From Terriglobia bacterium (lineage in GTDB: Bacteria > Acidobacteriota > Terriglobia > Acidiferrales > UBA7541): a DNA stretch of 64,000 bases. Both the position numbers and the translations under genes were made by a program. The stretch lies in contig JAIQFB010000008.1 of the NCBI GenBank assembly GCA_020073485.1, forward strand, positions 114,541 to 178,540. The letters are read 5' to 3'. Below are positions 36,408 through 43,748 of this stretch, piece by piece. Numbering within the stretch: the first letter of the stretch is position 1; each line of letters starts with the position of its first letter. Below the pieces are notes generated by a model. It worked only from the letters and a program-made list of their open reading frames with translations, was not told where the DNA came from and searched no databases.

Positions 36408-37004
36408 AGCTACCCAGCAATACGTAGCTTGGCTACGCCGTCGCACGCCGGTTATTATTTCGCTGTGCCCACCGTGCGCCTAGCGAATGAAACCAAACCC
36501 AACATCGCTAAGGCCAGCTTTACCCTGACTCGTGATGAAGCTTCAGAGATAGCTAAAGCCCTTCCGAAACTGAAAGACTATTTGGAAGAAAAATGGGCGG
36601 TCACCCGAATCAAAATCGTGTATAGGAATCCCTGTTACCCGGACCACGCACAATTCAGCATTTGGGTTGATCTCGCGAAGGATGTTACTAGCACGGTGGT
36701 GACTTTAGCGGGCACCGCAATGTCAATCTGGGTTGGCAAGAAGATAAAGGATTACAGGAAGACGCGGGAGAAGAATCGGGAAGGATACGATATGAATTCG
36801 AGACGGCATAAAAGCGACACGAAGACCTTTGAGGAACTCAACTTCAGAGAGCAAGCACTGGCGATGAATGCCGCTGCGGCACAATACCGGAAAATGCTCA
36901 ATGCGAATCTTCGACGCGCCGAAAAGGAAGGTCGCTCCGTCGAAAGTGTGCGCCGCATCCGGCTAGGTTTACTGGAACGAATTGTCCGGGATTATTCAAA
37001 GTGA
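36390..37004 (+). CDS. Hypothetical protein with hydrophobic centre and basic coiled C-terminus
   Basis: This frame of up to 204 residues has a central hydrophobic stretch (DVTSTVVTLAGTAMSIWVGKKI), flanked by a soluble N-terminal part and a charged helical C-terminus (about 125-204). The start is uncertain: the ATG at 36390 lies in a palindrome, and a GTG at 36465 would give 179 residues. No domain is recognised. The pattern recalls effector-associated proteins with one membrane-like helix, but that is a guess. Confidence 0.6.
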   Translation: MCLHIDSYPAIRSLATPSHAGYYFAVPTVRLANETKPNIAKASFTLTRDEASEIAKALPKLKDYLEEKWAVTRIKIVYRNPCYPDHAQFSIWVDLAKDVTSTVVTLAGTAMSIWVGKKIKDYRKTREKNREGYDMNSRRHKSDTKTFEELNFREQALAMNAAAAQYRKMLNANLRRAEKEGRSVESVRRIRLGLLERIVRDYSK

Positions 37005-37102
37005 ATCACGCGTAGCTTTTCAAGCCTCGACATTGAAACGAGGAAAAAACTTGCGTGACAGTGACGCTCTCACCCAGCATCAATCTCGACCATGCGTTCG
37101 CG

Positions 37103-37705
37103 TCAGGGGTTCAACTGCACTTTCACGGAAACGTCAGACGCAGATGAAGACAAGATTCCCAGAGACGTGTCACGCATAACGACATAGTATCCGCCTTCAT
37201 TCAATCGCGCTCCGCGTCGGTAAGTTTTCGTCTTCAGCGCGTTGAAATCATTATAAGACTTGACATTGTTCCAATCCCCCCTCTGTACGGCCTGGAGCTG
37301 ATCGGCGTCGATCAAGAATACATCTAGCGGATTGCCGCTAACAACATTAAGAGTTATGTCTACCGTACCGCCATAGGGCACATTGATACCTAAACTTTTC
37401 ACTGACGATGCGGGAAGGTTTTCTACTTCATCCTTCAACGTAATTGGAGCATGAACGGCAGTGGCCAGCATGTTTGTTGTGTTTTTGGTCCCGACGCTGT
37501 ACCAAATGGGAAAAACAAGCAATAACAGGAGCACCAGGAGAGCCTTAACGCGCCAAGTCAGGAAGGAAGCAGATGGACGGCCCACAGTCGGCGTTGCCTC
37601 CTGTTTGTTCAGAGTTGCAGCTTTCGCAGCGACATACTCTTGGTCCGTAAGATTACCCTTCTCGTGAAGCTCTCGAAGAGCATTTAATTCATCAGATAGC
37701 GCCAT
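37103..37705 (-). CDS. SHOCT-domain membrane protein
   Basis: This 200-residue protein begins with a SHOCT motif (DELNALRELHEKGNLTDQEYVAAK, residues 5-30). A membrane helix follows (ALLVLLLLLVFPIWYSV, about 54-70), then an external beta-rich domain (about 95-200: NVPYGGTVDITLNVVSG...GYYVVMRD) resembling lectin-like or C2-type sandwiches. SHOCT segments commonly occur next to membrane helices and are thought to mediate oligomerisation. Function unknown. Confidence 0.7.
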   Translation of the reverse strand: MALSDELNALRELHEKGNLTDQEYVAAKAATLNKQEATPTVGRPSASFLTWRVKALLVLLLLLVFPIWYSVGTKNTTNMLATAVHAPITLKDEVENLPASSVKSLGINVPYGGTVDITLNVVSGNPLDVFLIDADQLQAVQRGDWNNVKSYNDFNALKTKTYRRGARLNEGGYYVVMRDTSLGILSSSASDVSVKVQLNP

Positions 37706-37744
37706 GAAACCACCTTTGCCTCCTCAATCCCTACCTGGACGGAG

Positions 37745-38155
37745 TCACTTCTTCTCAATCTGTTCCTTCCAATGTTTCGCTAGGCATTCTGTAACTGATT
37801 GCACTCGCCCCCCATTTTTCTGACACGAATAGCTGAAAACCACGTCTTTGCTTTTGGAGTCCATTACGGTCATGGAGATGCGACTCCACGCACCGTCTGC
37901 GTAAACGCCGGTCATTAGCGCCATCGTGACGCCGCGCGCCTTTGACCCTTTGTCGCTGTCGGCTGTAAGAGTGACTGTATAGTTGGATTGCTCGGAATCA
38001 GCGGTAAGGGTTACGGGCACCCGTTTCTTTTGGACTCCGGCTGAAAAGTCGCTTGAAAGTGGGTTCTGCGGATCAAGATAGACCTTCGGCCTAGAAACTG
38101 CCTGTCCAAATGCCAAAGCGGGGATCATCATTAGCAACGCAAGAGCATATTTCAT
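37745..38155 (-). CDS. Small exported protein
   Basis: This 136-residue protein has a clean signal peptide (MKYALALLMMIPALAFGQA). The ATG at 38155 has AGGAGA 10 bases upstream. The mature part is beta-rich with two cysteines (FSYSCQKNGG, VTECLAKHW). No known domain. It lies 39 bases downstream of the SHOCT gene's start and in the same direction, probably cotranscribed with neighbouring cargo. Confidence 0.65.
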   Translation of the reverse strand: MKYALALLMMIPALAFGQAVSRPKVYLDPQNPLSSDFSAGVQKKRVPVTLTADSEQSNYTVTLTADSDKGSKARGVTMALMTGVYADGAWSRISMTVMDSKSKDVVFSYSCQKNGGRVQSVTECLAKHWKEQIEKK

Positions 38156-38221
38156 AGGGCTCAATCTCCTTTTGGGTTGTAACTAGCTAATCTCAGCTTA
38201 GCCCCCGCAAGCGAGGATCAA

Positions 38222-38239
38222 ATAGTACGGAGGTACTAT
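38222..38239 (+). promoter_or_regulatory. Perfect 7-bp hairpin exposing a Shine-Dalgarno sequence, or RHH operator
   Basis: ATAGTAC (38222-38228) and GTACTAT (38233-38239) flank GGAG. As RNA, the hairpin would hold the ribosome site in its loop and the first bases of an ATG (38238) in its stem. As DNA, it is a palindrome of the size bound by ribbon-helix-helix repressors such as the one encoded just downstream. Confidence 0.5.
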
Positions 38240-38267
38240 GAATACTCTTAGTAACGTTGCTGCCTAA
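38238..38267 (+). CDS. Possible 9-residue leader peptide
   Basis: ATG with GGAGG 4 bases upstream opens a mini-frame MNTLSNVAA that stops at 38265-38267, 25 bases before the RHH-like gene. It may control translation of that gene; no ribosome-stalling feature is evident. Very tentative. Confidence 0.25.
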   Translation: MNTLSNVAA

Positions 38268-38292
38268 AGCAAATTGATTGATACAAGAGGGC

Positions 38293-38460
38293 ATGAAACG
38301 AACTGTACAGGTAAACGTGAAGATGACTCAAGATGACTTCGACTTGCTCCAGAAGGCTGCTGAAAAGCGCTGGCCAGATGCCGTGATGACTAACTCGGGG
38401 ATCGTACTCGGCTTCGCAAAAATCGCAGCTCGCCAAACTCTCACGAAAAAGAAGCCATAA
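38293..38460 (+). CDS. Small ribbon-helix-helix-like protein
   Basis: This 55-residue protein MKRTVQVNVKMTQDDFDLLQ... has one strand (TVQVNVKM), two helices (DDFDLLQKAAEKRW and SGIVLGFAKIAARQTL) and a basic tail, the order and size of an Arc/CopG-type ribbon-helix-helix DNA-binding protein. The ATG at 38293 has AGAGGG immediately upstream. Likely a transcriptional repressor of the element, possibly autoregulatory through the palindrome at 38222-38239. No toxin gene is adjacent. Confidence 0.6.
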   Translation: MKRTVQVNVKMTQDDFDLLQKAAEKRWPDAVMTNSGIVLGFAKIAARQTLTKKKP

Positions 38461-38462
38461 TC

Positions 38463-39098
38463 TCACTTTTCCATAACTTGTTTCGGCACACGCCAAAATT
38501 CTCGACCGTTTGTGTAGTAATTCCCTGCCGGGTGAACTAGCTCTGTGACGCCACCCGTAGAAGCCATAATTTCCTTCAAGCCTTTCGACTCTTCGGGTTT
38601 CCGGAATGCGGGTGCCGTTTGAAGTAGATTGATGGCCCTTCCAAGGCCAATTTCCCAAGTCTCGGCGGCGAGTGCAATCGCCAAGAACCACATTCGGCTC
38701 TCTTCGCTCGTTGGGCGTTTAGATCGGGGATAGCGAGTGTGGTCCTTCGCTTCCAAGAAAGAGTTGGCAAGAGCTGGCAAGCCTGGATACGGACTCCCAG
38801 GACCTCCGCCATACTTTGGATTGAGCCACCACGTTGAGCGCTGGCAGGCATTTTGAACGTCCTGAGCGGTCCTTGCATTCAGCAAGGCTTCCCACACGTC
38901 AGGTTCGGCGGGTTTTCCCTGGTATCGAGTGAAAACCCACTCGGTCTTGGTGGTTCCATCATCGAGCACCCTGAAGTCCGGGTTATGCTGAACACCATCC
39001 GGAACGCCTTCCCTCAGCCTCTTGAATCGCCAAAACCATTGACAGGCAGTTGCATAGAGCGTCCCTGGTCCTTGGCCTTTCGGTCCTCGTTTTCCCAT
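38463..39098 (-). CDS. Hypothetical protein
   Basis: This 211-residue protein starts MGKRGPKGQGPG and has tryptophan-rich helices (ACQWFWRFKRLREG, QRSTWWLNPKYGGGPG). No domain is recognised. The start at 39098 is chosen by the basic N-terminus; an upstream ATG at 39182 is open. It is convergent with the RHH-like gene (2 bases between stops) and divergent from the next, sharing a short promoter region. Possibly a DNA-binding or packaging-type protein, but this is not supported. Confidence 0.6.
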   Translation of the reverse strand: MGKRGPKGQGPGTLYATACQWFWRFKRLREGVPDGVQHNPDFRVLDDGTTKTEWVFTRYQGKPAEPDVWEALLNARTAQDVQNACQRSTWWLNPKYGGGPGSPYPGLPALANSFLEAKDHTRYPRSKRPTSEESRMWFLAIALAAETWEIGLGRAINLLQTAPAFRKPEESKGLKEIMASTGGVTELVHPAGNYYTNGREFWRVPKQVMEK

Positions 39099-39168
39099 AT
39101 AAACTCGTGTCAAAAACTCTGACACCACCTTGTTCAAGACCACGCAACGCACTAATGATATCCCTGCC

Positions 39169-39438
39169 ATGCATGTGTGCACAACGCCAGTTGGACGTAA
39201 ACGGCTTCTTGATCCCGGGGCGTGCGGGGTGCGCCTTGGTCTAGAACTACGCGTCGCTGCTGAACGGCAAGCGTATAGCGAAGGAATGGTGCTTTCTCAT
39301 TGGATCAGGAAGGTCGTTCAAGAGGCCGTCTGTCGTTCCCAAGGGCAGGAAGACTGCGTTCAAGGAAGCAAAACTACTGAGATTCCTACGTCAGAGCAAC
39401 ATTTCATCGAGTCAGAGAGAATTGGAGAAGCTGAATGA
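39169..39438 (+). CDS. Second ribbon-helix-helix/MobC-like small protein
   Basis: This 89-residue frame contains VRLGLELRVAAERQAYSEG followed by LSHWIRKVVQEAV, the strand-helix-helix layout of plasmid-type ribbon-helix-helix proteins (MobC- or ParD-like). A basic GRKRLL lies just before. The start is uncertain. Its stop overlaps an ATG (ATGA at 39435), suggesting a coupled downstream mini-gene. In a plasmid-like element it could act with the Rep-like protein at the origin. Confidence 0.45.
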   Translation: MHVCTTPVGRKRLLDPGACGVRLGLELRVAAERQAYSEGMVLSHWIRKVVQEAVCRSQGQEDCVQGSKTTEIPTSEQHFIESERIGEAE

Positions 39439-39572
39439 AGGGTGAAGAATTCGCACAAATACTTCTACACGCGCGCGCGCGTAGGGACCGAAGCCCTGCG
39501 CCTTGCCTCAGATGGCCTGACGGAATCCTGGAGACCAGGAGTGCGGAGATGCAAAAGCTACAGTCGGATTAA
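39435..39572 (+). CDS. Possible 45-residue coupled protein
   Basis: ATG overlaps the preceding stop by four bases. The product MKGEEFAQILLHARARRDRS... is basic with no known motif. An alternating CG tract (39471-39483) lies within it. Coupling is the only support; it may not be expressed. Confidence 0.25.
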   Translation: MKGEEFAQILLHARARRDRSPAPCLRWPDGILETRSAEMQKLQSD

Positions 39573-39793
39573 ATCCTAGTGGACGCTCACCCGACCAAGC
39601 GTCAATTAATGAGGTTCTGCGTGAGAAATTTACGGAACGACAAGGTCGAGTCGGAAGATCAAAAGGGATTTTGCCCGACAGCCGTTTGCGACGCGAACTG
39701 CCGGGCAAAAAACAAAAACGATGCGGGAAGAATACATCTCTTGCGAGAAAAGTCAAATCGACCTTTCGGTTGGTTGGTCACAGGGAGCTTTCT

Positions 39794-39985
39794 ATGTCGA
39801 GGTTCTATCACTGCACCGATTGCGGAGCCAAGTCCACCAATGCAGTCTATGCACGGCTACACCTAACCCGTTGTGGTTTGGTCAACGCGAGAAAGCAAAA
39901 AGACCGAGATCAGTCTATCCCCATCGGCCACCTCTGTCAGAAGTGCCTTTCTGCGCGAGTGCGCACGATGGCAAACAAGAACTAG
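39794..39985 (+). CDS. Small zinc-ribbon protein
   Basis: This 63-residue protein has CTDCG near the N-terminus, a lone cysteine in LTRCGLV and CQKC near the C-terminus: two CxxC knuckles typical of a zinc ribbon. An AGGGAG ribosome site precedes the ATG by 6-7 bases. Probably binds nucleic acid. An open frame without a start extends upstream to about 39520 and may be decayed coding DNA. The rest of 39573-39793 shows nothing clear. Confidence 0.55.
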   Translation: MSRFYHCTDCGAKSTNAVYARLHLTRCGLVNARKQKDRDQSIPIGHLCQKCLSARVRTMANKN

Positions 39986-40071
39986 CGTCCCCCCGGACTC
40001 CGACGGCTTACTCCGATCCAATCATTCACCAAGACGTGCGCAGACTGAAATTCGAAGTTCCATCCGTGGTG

Positions 40072-40217
40072 GGCAGTCTCTGGGCACTAAGCGGGGGCAA
40101 TCCAGGCGTGGAACCCTCCACCTCAGGGGCTGAGAGGCTGCCTGCCTCCCTATCAGTGTCCGCGCAAAGCCCCAAGGTCATAAACGCGCTTCCCCCGCGC
40201 CGGGTTTGCGCGGGGGA
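40072..40217 (+). other. Hairpin cluster upstream of the Rep-like gene, candidate replication origin
   Basis: GGCAGTCTCT (40072-40081) pairs with AGAGGCTGCC (40133-40142) around smaller GTGGA/TCCAC and CTCA/TGAG stems. Next, TCCCCCGCGC (40191-40200) pairs perfectly with GCGCGGGGGA (40208-40217) around CGGGTTT. The last hairpin is 61 bases before the start of the HUH Rep-like gene. HUH enzymes nick in or beside hairpins, so this is a reasonable origin candidate. The 293 bases hold no gene. Confidence 0.5.
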
Positions 40218-40278
40218 CGGGAGGGGGCATTGCGAGCTGAAGGCGAGCCTTTACTTGTCAGAAACCGGATAACCGAAC

Positions 40279-41451
40279 ATGAGTGAAAATACGATTGCAT
40301 CCCATCCAACACGCGCGGTGATTCCCGACCTTGTTTTGACGGAACCGTCTGAACCTCCGCCGTCGCGCGAAGATTTTCTCATTGCTGAGGTCCAGCGGAA
40401 ATTCAACGCGCGGCGTGTGAAAGATGACCTGCCCTCAGTCGAGGTAGCGGAGCCGGAGATGTACGGAGATGAGCCGGAGTGGGAGCGTTACGGGTTTCGC
40501 GGTCAGGTTGGCAAGCTGCTATGGGCGCGCGGCAAACAAAAAAAAGCGATTCGTTTTGTGAGCTGTAACAAGTGTGCCCGGCCCGGCAAGTGTAGTAGGT
40601 ATCCCAACGAGCACAAGTATTTTGTCCCAAATGGCTGTGAGGTGGTTTTTTGTAAAGAATGCGCGCAAGAGATTCGACGTGAATTGTTTCTGGCGTATCA
40701 GGCGGTGATTCTCGCGGTCGTCATGCGCGGCATCCCTGAAGGTTGGGTGCTCGCGCGAATCAATTTTACTCTTCGCTCAAACGGGAGTGAGATTGGGTCG
40801 GCGCGCGTCAAGAGAATGAATTCGTGCGTCCGTAGCGTGATGCGGCGAACGGTCGGCGCGCGCAAAGGGTTTGGTCTGCTCTTTGTGGATGAAGTCGGTT
40901 ACGAGAAACGCGGTCATCTGCCTGACGCACAGCGTGTAGCGCGCGGCCTTAATCTCCACTGCCACGGTCTCTATTTCGGGCCGCGTCTCAATTGGGAACG
41001 CACACGCGACTTGTGGATGGCAGCGACGGAGAAAAAGTTTGGTGTGCCAAGTCGCGGTTTTTATATCAGAAGTGTGCGCGGGTTGAAGCATGATCCGGCG
41101 CGCGCTGTTCGTTGGGCGCTTAATCACATGCTCAAATACGTTTCGAAGCCGCCCGCAGTTACGCCGGAGCGTCTTGCGTCGCTCATTGCAACATTCGACG
41201 GCGCGCGCCGCGTCCATTCGCTCGGACTCTTTTACGGCAAAAGACCGAAACATAAAGCGAAGGATTGCCTTTGCCCGCTGTGCCGCAAGGAAGGGATTCT
41301 CAGCACGGTTTCATTCGAGGGTCGCGCGCTTCCGAACGGCGGGTGCATTCCGCGCTTGGAAAAAATTGAAATGCTACTTTCTCAGGGATACATTTCGCTG
41401 CGCGATGCTGGCCGCGATGCGGTTTTTGCGATACGTGAGTCTCCACCATGA
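40279..41451 (+). CDS. HUH-endonuclease Rep-like replication initiator
   Basis: This 390-residue protein has the metal-binding HUH motif H227-C-H229 in LNLHCHGLYFG and a downstream catalytic-type motif Y297xxK300 in LNHMLKYVSK. An N-terminal cysteine set (C96, C99, C105, C120, C125, C128) and a C-terminal cluster (C340, C342, C345) suggest zinc knuckles, as in plasmid and phage Rep proteins. It should nick one strand at an origin and start rolling-circle replication or transfer of the excised element. Its stop overlaps the next ATG (ATGA). The exact Rep family cannot be named. Confidence 0.75.
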   Translation: MSENTIASHPTRAVIPDLVLTEPSEPPPSREDFLIAEVQRKFNARRVKDDLPSVEVAEPEMYGDEPEWERYGFRGQVGKLLWARGKQKKAIRFVSCNKCARPGKCSRYPNEHKYFVPNGCEVVFCKECAQEIRRELFLAYQAVILAVVMRGIPEGWVLARINFTLRSNGSEIGSARVKRMNSCVRSVMRRTVGARKGFGLLFVDEVGYEKRGHLPDAQRVARGLNLHCHGLYFGPRLNWERTRDLWMAATEKKFGVPSRGFYIRSVRGLKHDPARAVRWALNHMLKYVSKPPAVTPERLASLIATFDGARRVHSLGLFYGKRPKHKAKDCLCPLCRKEGILSTVSFEGRALPNGGCIPRLEKIEMLLSQGYISLRDAGRDAVFAIRESPP

Positions 41452-41660
41452 TTGAAAAAGTTCACAACGCGAAGGGGCGCACGTCTCTTGCACAGCAAGG
41501 TGACAGAGGGGAGATCTGTCCGTATAGCGTGTCAAAGGACGCGCTATGGTTCGAACATGAATCTTTGCCGGAATTTGATCCTCATGGTCCGCCGTCGAAC
41601 GCTCAAGAGCCAGGCGGATTCATTGAGACCGGGCTGGTTTTGCCTTTCTTTATAAAGTAA
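41448..41660 (+). CDS. Small hypothetical protein coupled to the Rep-like gene
   Basis: This 70-residue frame starts in an ATGA overlap with the Rep-like stop. The product is acidic in its second half (FEHESLPEFDPHGPP) and has no known domain. The position between Rep-like and zinc-ribbon genes suggests an operon. Tentative. Confidence 0.45.
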   Translation: MIEKVHNAKGRTSLAQQGDRGEICPYSVSKDALWFEHESLPEFDPHGPPSNAQEPGGFIETGLVLPFFIK

Positions 41661-41681
41661 CTGTGTAAGAGGAAGGTTAAT

Positions 41682-42071
41682 ATGATCGAACATCGTCGAT
41701 TTGAAAAGAAATCTGGGCGCGGTTGCTCCGGCTGCAAAGGGAAGATCGCGCGGTTGGCTCAAGAATCTAGTCCTGACGAAGATATTTCTTTTAATTATGA
41801 CTGCTCATTTTGTCATACGGTCTGGGGACCGTTTTTGGATTCTGGCTCGGCTATCAAAGTTAAACAGCGGCGTGCGCGGCACTCAGACCTGAGATTGCTT
41901 GAGGCTCAATCTCCTACAAAGTGCACGCGCTGTGGCAGGCCCATCTGTGTGCTAGAGAGATTCGGAACGTTCAGAGAGCGGGAGTCGGGCGGTCTCATTA
42001 TAAATGGCGCGGCCTACTGTTTGAATTGCGCGGAGAAAACCGCGGAAATTGTTGAGGCAATGATTTGCTGA
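41682..42071 (+). CDS. Zinc-ribbon protein with three CxxC pairs
   Basis: This 129-residue protein has CSGCKGK, CSFC, CTRCGRPIC and CLNC, enough ligands for two zinc ribbons. A GAGGAAGG ribosome site precedes the ATG. It is probably a DNA- or RNA-binding accessory protein of the element, cotranscribed with the Rep-like gene. No specific family recognised. Confidence 0.65.
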   Translation: MIEHRRFEKKSGRGCSGCKGKIARLAQESSPDEDISFNYDCSFCHTVWGPFLDSGSAIKVKQRRARHSDLRLLEAQSPTKCTRCGRPICVLERFGTFRERESGGLIINGAAYCLNCAEKTAEIVEAMIC

Positions 42072-42086
42072 AACTGGAGTTTTGAT

Positions 42087-42515
42087 GTGCTCGACCTGGT
42101 GAATTGGATCAAGAATGTCGCTGCGGAACATCCTCGCGCTACTCTTGCACTTCGCGCTGAGGTCGGAGGCATCCGCATTGTGATTTGCCGTCGATTGCAA
42201 ACCAATGCTTCTGCACGCACAATTCTGTCCACAGAGGGAAGCCGGACCAGGGAGAAACCAAGCACGAATGTACTTGGTAAGAGCCTTGTGCCAGACGTTC
42301 CCAGCCGTGAAAGTACAAACAGGCAGCAGCCGTTTTATTCAATCCCAGAACTCGCAGACCGTTGGCGGTGCTCGCGTGGCACTGTCTACAATCGTTTGCG
42401 CTTCGCCGGTGCGAAGGTGCTAGACTTGGGGTCCGCAGGAAAGAAGGGCAAGAAGCTAGTCCCTGCCTTGACCGTCTTTCAGATCGAATCCAAGTATCTA
42501 AAGGCGTTGCCATGA
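42087..42515 (+). CDS. Helix-turn-helix (MerR/excisionase-like) protein
   Basis: This 142-residue protein starts at GTG with GGAG upstream. Its C-terminus (about 83-142) holds FYSIPELADRWRCSRGTVYN, the HTH_17/excisionase pattern, followed by a basic wing (GAKVLDLGSAGKKGKKLV). The stop overlaps the integrase ATG (ATGA). Coupled small HTH genes next to integrases usually encode recombination directionality factors, so this is a good Xis candidate. The N-terminal 80 residues are unassigned. Confidence 0.7.
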   Translation: MLDLVNWIKNVAAEHPRATLALRAEVGGIRIVICRRLQTNASARTILSTEGSRTREKPSTNVLGKSLVPDVPSRESTNRQQPFYSIPELADRWRCSRGTVYNRLRFAGAKVLDLGSAGKKGKKLVPALTVFQIESKYLKALP

Positions 42516-43729
42516 TTTCATTGCGAAAACGCGGGAAGAAGTTCTACGCTGATTTGAACTGTGATCGCAGGCGTATTCGCGGGCCGCTCAATACACGTAG
42601 CAGCGACGTTGCGCGGCGTCTGGTTCACCGTCTTGAACTTGCGATAGCCGAAGGGCAGATATCTTCCCACTGGGCAGAACTCCAATTCCTGCTTCCCGCC
42701 ACCACGTTCAAGAGTTTTTTAGACTATGCAGGTGCGACGCCGCCAAAATTGCCGACATGGGAAGACTTGAAGGCAGGCTTCAAAGTTTTTACAGAGCAAC
42801 GCATAAAACTTGGAAAATTCGCCGCGTCCACATCCGCCAGATACGAAGTGGCCATTGAGCAATTCGGTGTGTTCTTGAATGAAGAGAACATCACCTTGCT
42901 TCAGGACATTACCAAGTCCGTAGTCGAACGATTCAAGGTCTGGCGAGTGGTGAGCATCACCAAGAAAAAGTTCTCACGTGGTGCCACTGGACTGCTACTA
43001 GATGTGGCTATCCTGCACCGTGTGTTTTGGTACGCAGTTGAAAACGAAATGATCTTGAAGAATCCGGTGCGAATGGAAGGCAGACCGGGCGCACCTTCGG
43101 GTGACCGTGGGGCACAGCCGTTTGATTCAGCGGAACTGCTCAAGCTGAGAGAACACGCTGGTGCTGACTTGCTGACTTTTCTTTTGCTGCGTTGGACTGG
43201 CTTACGCGGTGGGGATGCTGTGGCCCTGACGTGGCAGGAAGTTCGACTAGATCGGAAAGAGATTGAACGCGTGACGCAAAAGCGCCGAAAGAAAGTGGTT
43301 CTACCGCTGAGCGTGGAACTCTTGTTTGCTCTGGAAGCGGAGCACGAAAAGCGGAAGCCGCAACCCACGGATCGTGTGCTTTTGAATCCGACAAACAACA
43401 CACCGATGACCAGACCGCGCCTCTACGAACGTATGCTTGCTCTCGGAACACGTGCAAGTATTCCCAAGGCGCACCCCCACCGATTCAGGGATACTCTCGC
43501 CGTTGACATGCTGTCACGCGGTGCGAGTCCCTACGACGTTGCGAAGGTGCTAGGCGATACGATTGACACTGTGGAGAGGCACTACACCCCGTTCGTAAAG
43601 GAACTGCGGGAGAGGGTCCGAGCGTTACTAAATTCTGACGCGGGACTGGAAAAGTCAGTGCCAAATTCTGACGAGCTTTCGGAAACGTCCGTCACAATAG
43701 CGTCACAATTTCCGGCCAGAATTCAGTGA
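42512..43729 (+). CDS. Tyrosine recombinase/integrase of the rnpB element
   Basis: This 405-residue integrase has an N-terminal arm-binding region (LRKRGKKFYADLNCD), a SAM-like core-binding domain (about 85-185) and the catalytic domain. Catalytic residues are R232 (TGLRGGDA), a lysine near 257-261, H323xxR326 (HPHRFRDTLA) and the nucleophile Y358 (ERHYTPF). The second histidine is replaced by D349 (LGDTIDTVERHY), as seen in some integrases. Its stop is 19 bases from the attR repeat, and one putative arm-site pair lies inside its 3' end. It most likely recombines at the rnpB 3' end. Confidence 0.95.
   Translation: MISLRKRGKKFYADLNCDRRRIRGPLNTRSSDVARRLVHRLELAIAEGQISSHWAELQFLLPATTFKSFLDYAGATPPKLPTWEDLKAGFKVFTEQRIKLGKFAASTSARYEVAIEQFGVFLNEENITLLQDITKSVVERFKVWRVVSITKKKFSRGATGLLLDVAILHRVFWYAVENEMILKNPVRMEGRPGAPSGDRGAQPFDSAELLKLREHAGADLLTFLLLRWTGLRGGDAVALTWQEVRLDRKEIERVTQKRRKKVVLPLSVELLFALEAEHEKRKPQPTDRVLLNPTNNTPMTRPRLYERMLALGTRASIPKAHPHRFRDTLAVDMLSRGASPYDVAKVLGDTIDTVERHYTPFVKELRERVRALLNSDAGLEKSVPNSDELSETSVTIASQFPARIQ
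43688..43715 (+). promoter_or_regulatory. Putative right integrase arm sites
   Basis: CCGTCACAA (43689-43697) and GCGTCACAA (43700-43708) are direct repeats 11 bases apart, followed by TTTCCGG, within the end of the integrase gene. They match the left pair at 35039-35067 in sequence and orientation and lie 41 bases from the core repeat. Confidence 0.6.
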
Positions 43730-43748
43730 GCCCTTGATTCTAAGTAAT

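Noticed and set aside
38278..39182. Toxin-antitoxin module formed by the RHH-like gene and its convergent neighbour
   Set aside because: The neighbour is convergent, not cotranscribed, and shows no toxin motif.
40072..40142. GGGGCTGAGAGG resembling part of a TPP riboswitch
   Set aside because: The paired ACCTGATCxGG block and the P1/P4 helices of that riboswitch are absent, and the downstream gene is Rep-like.
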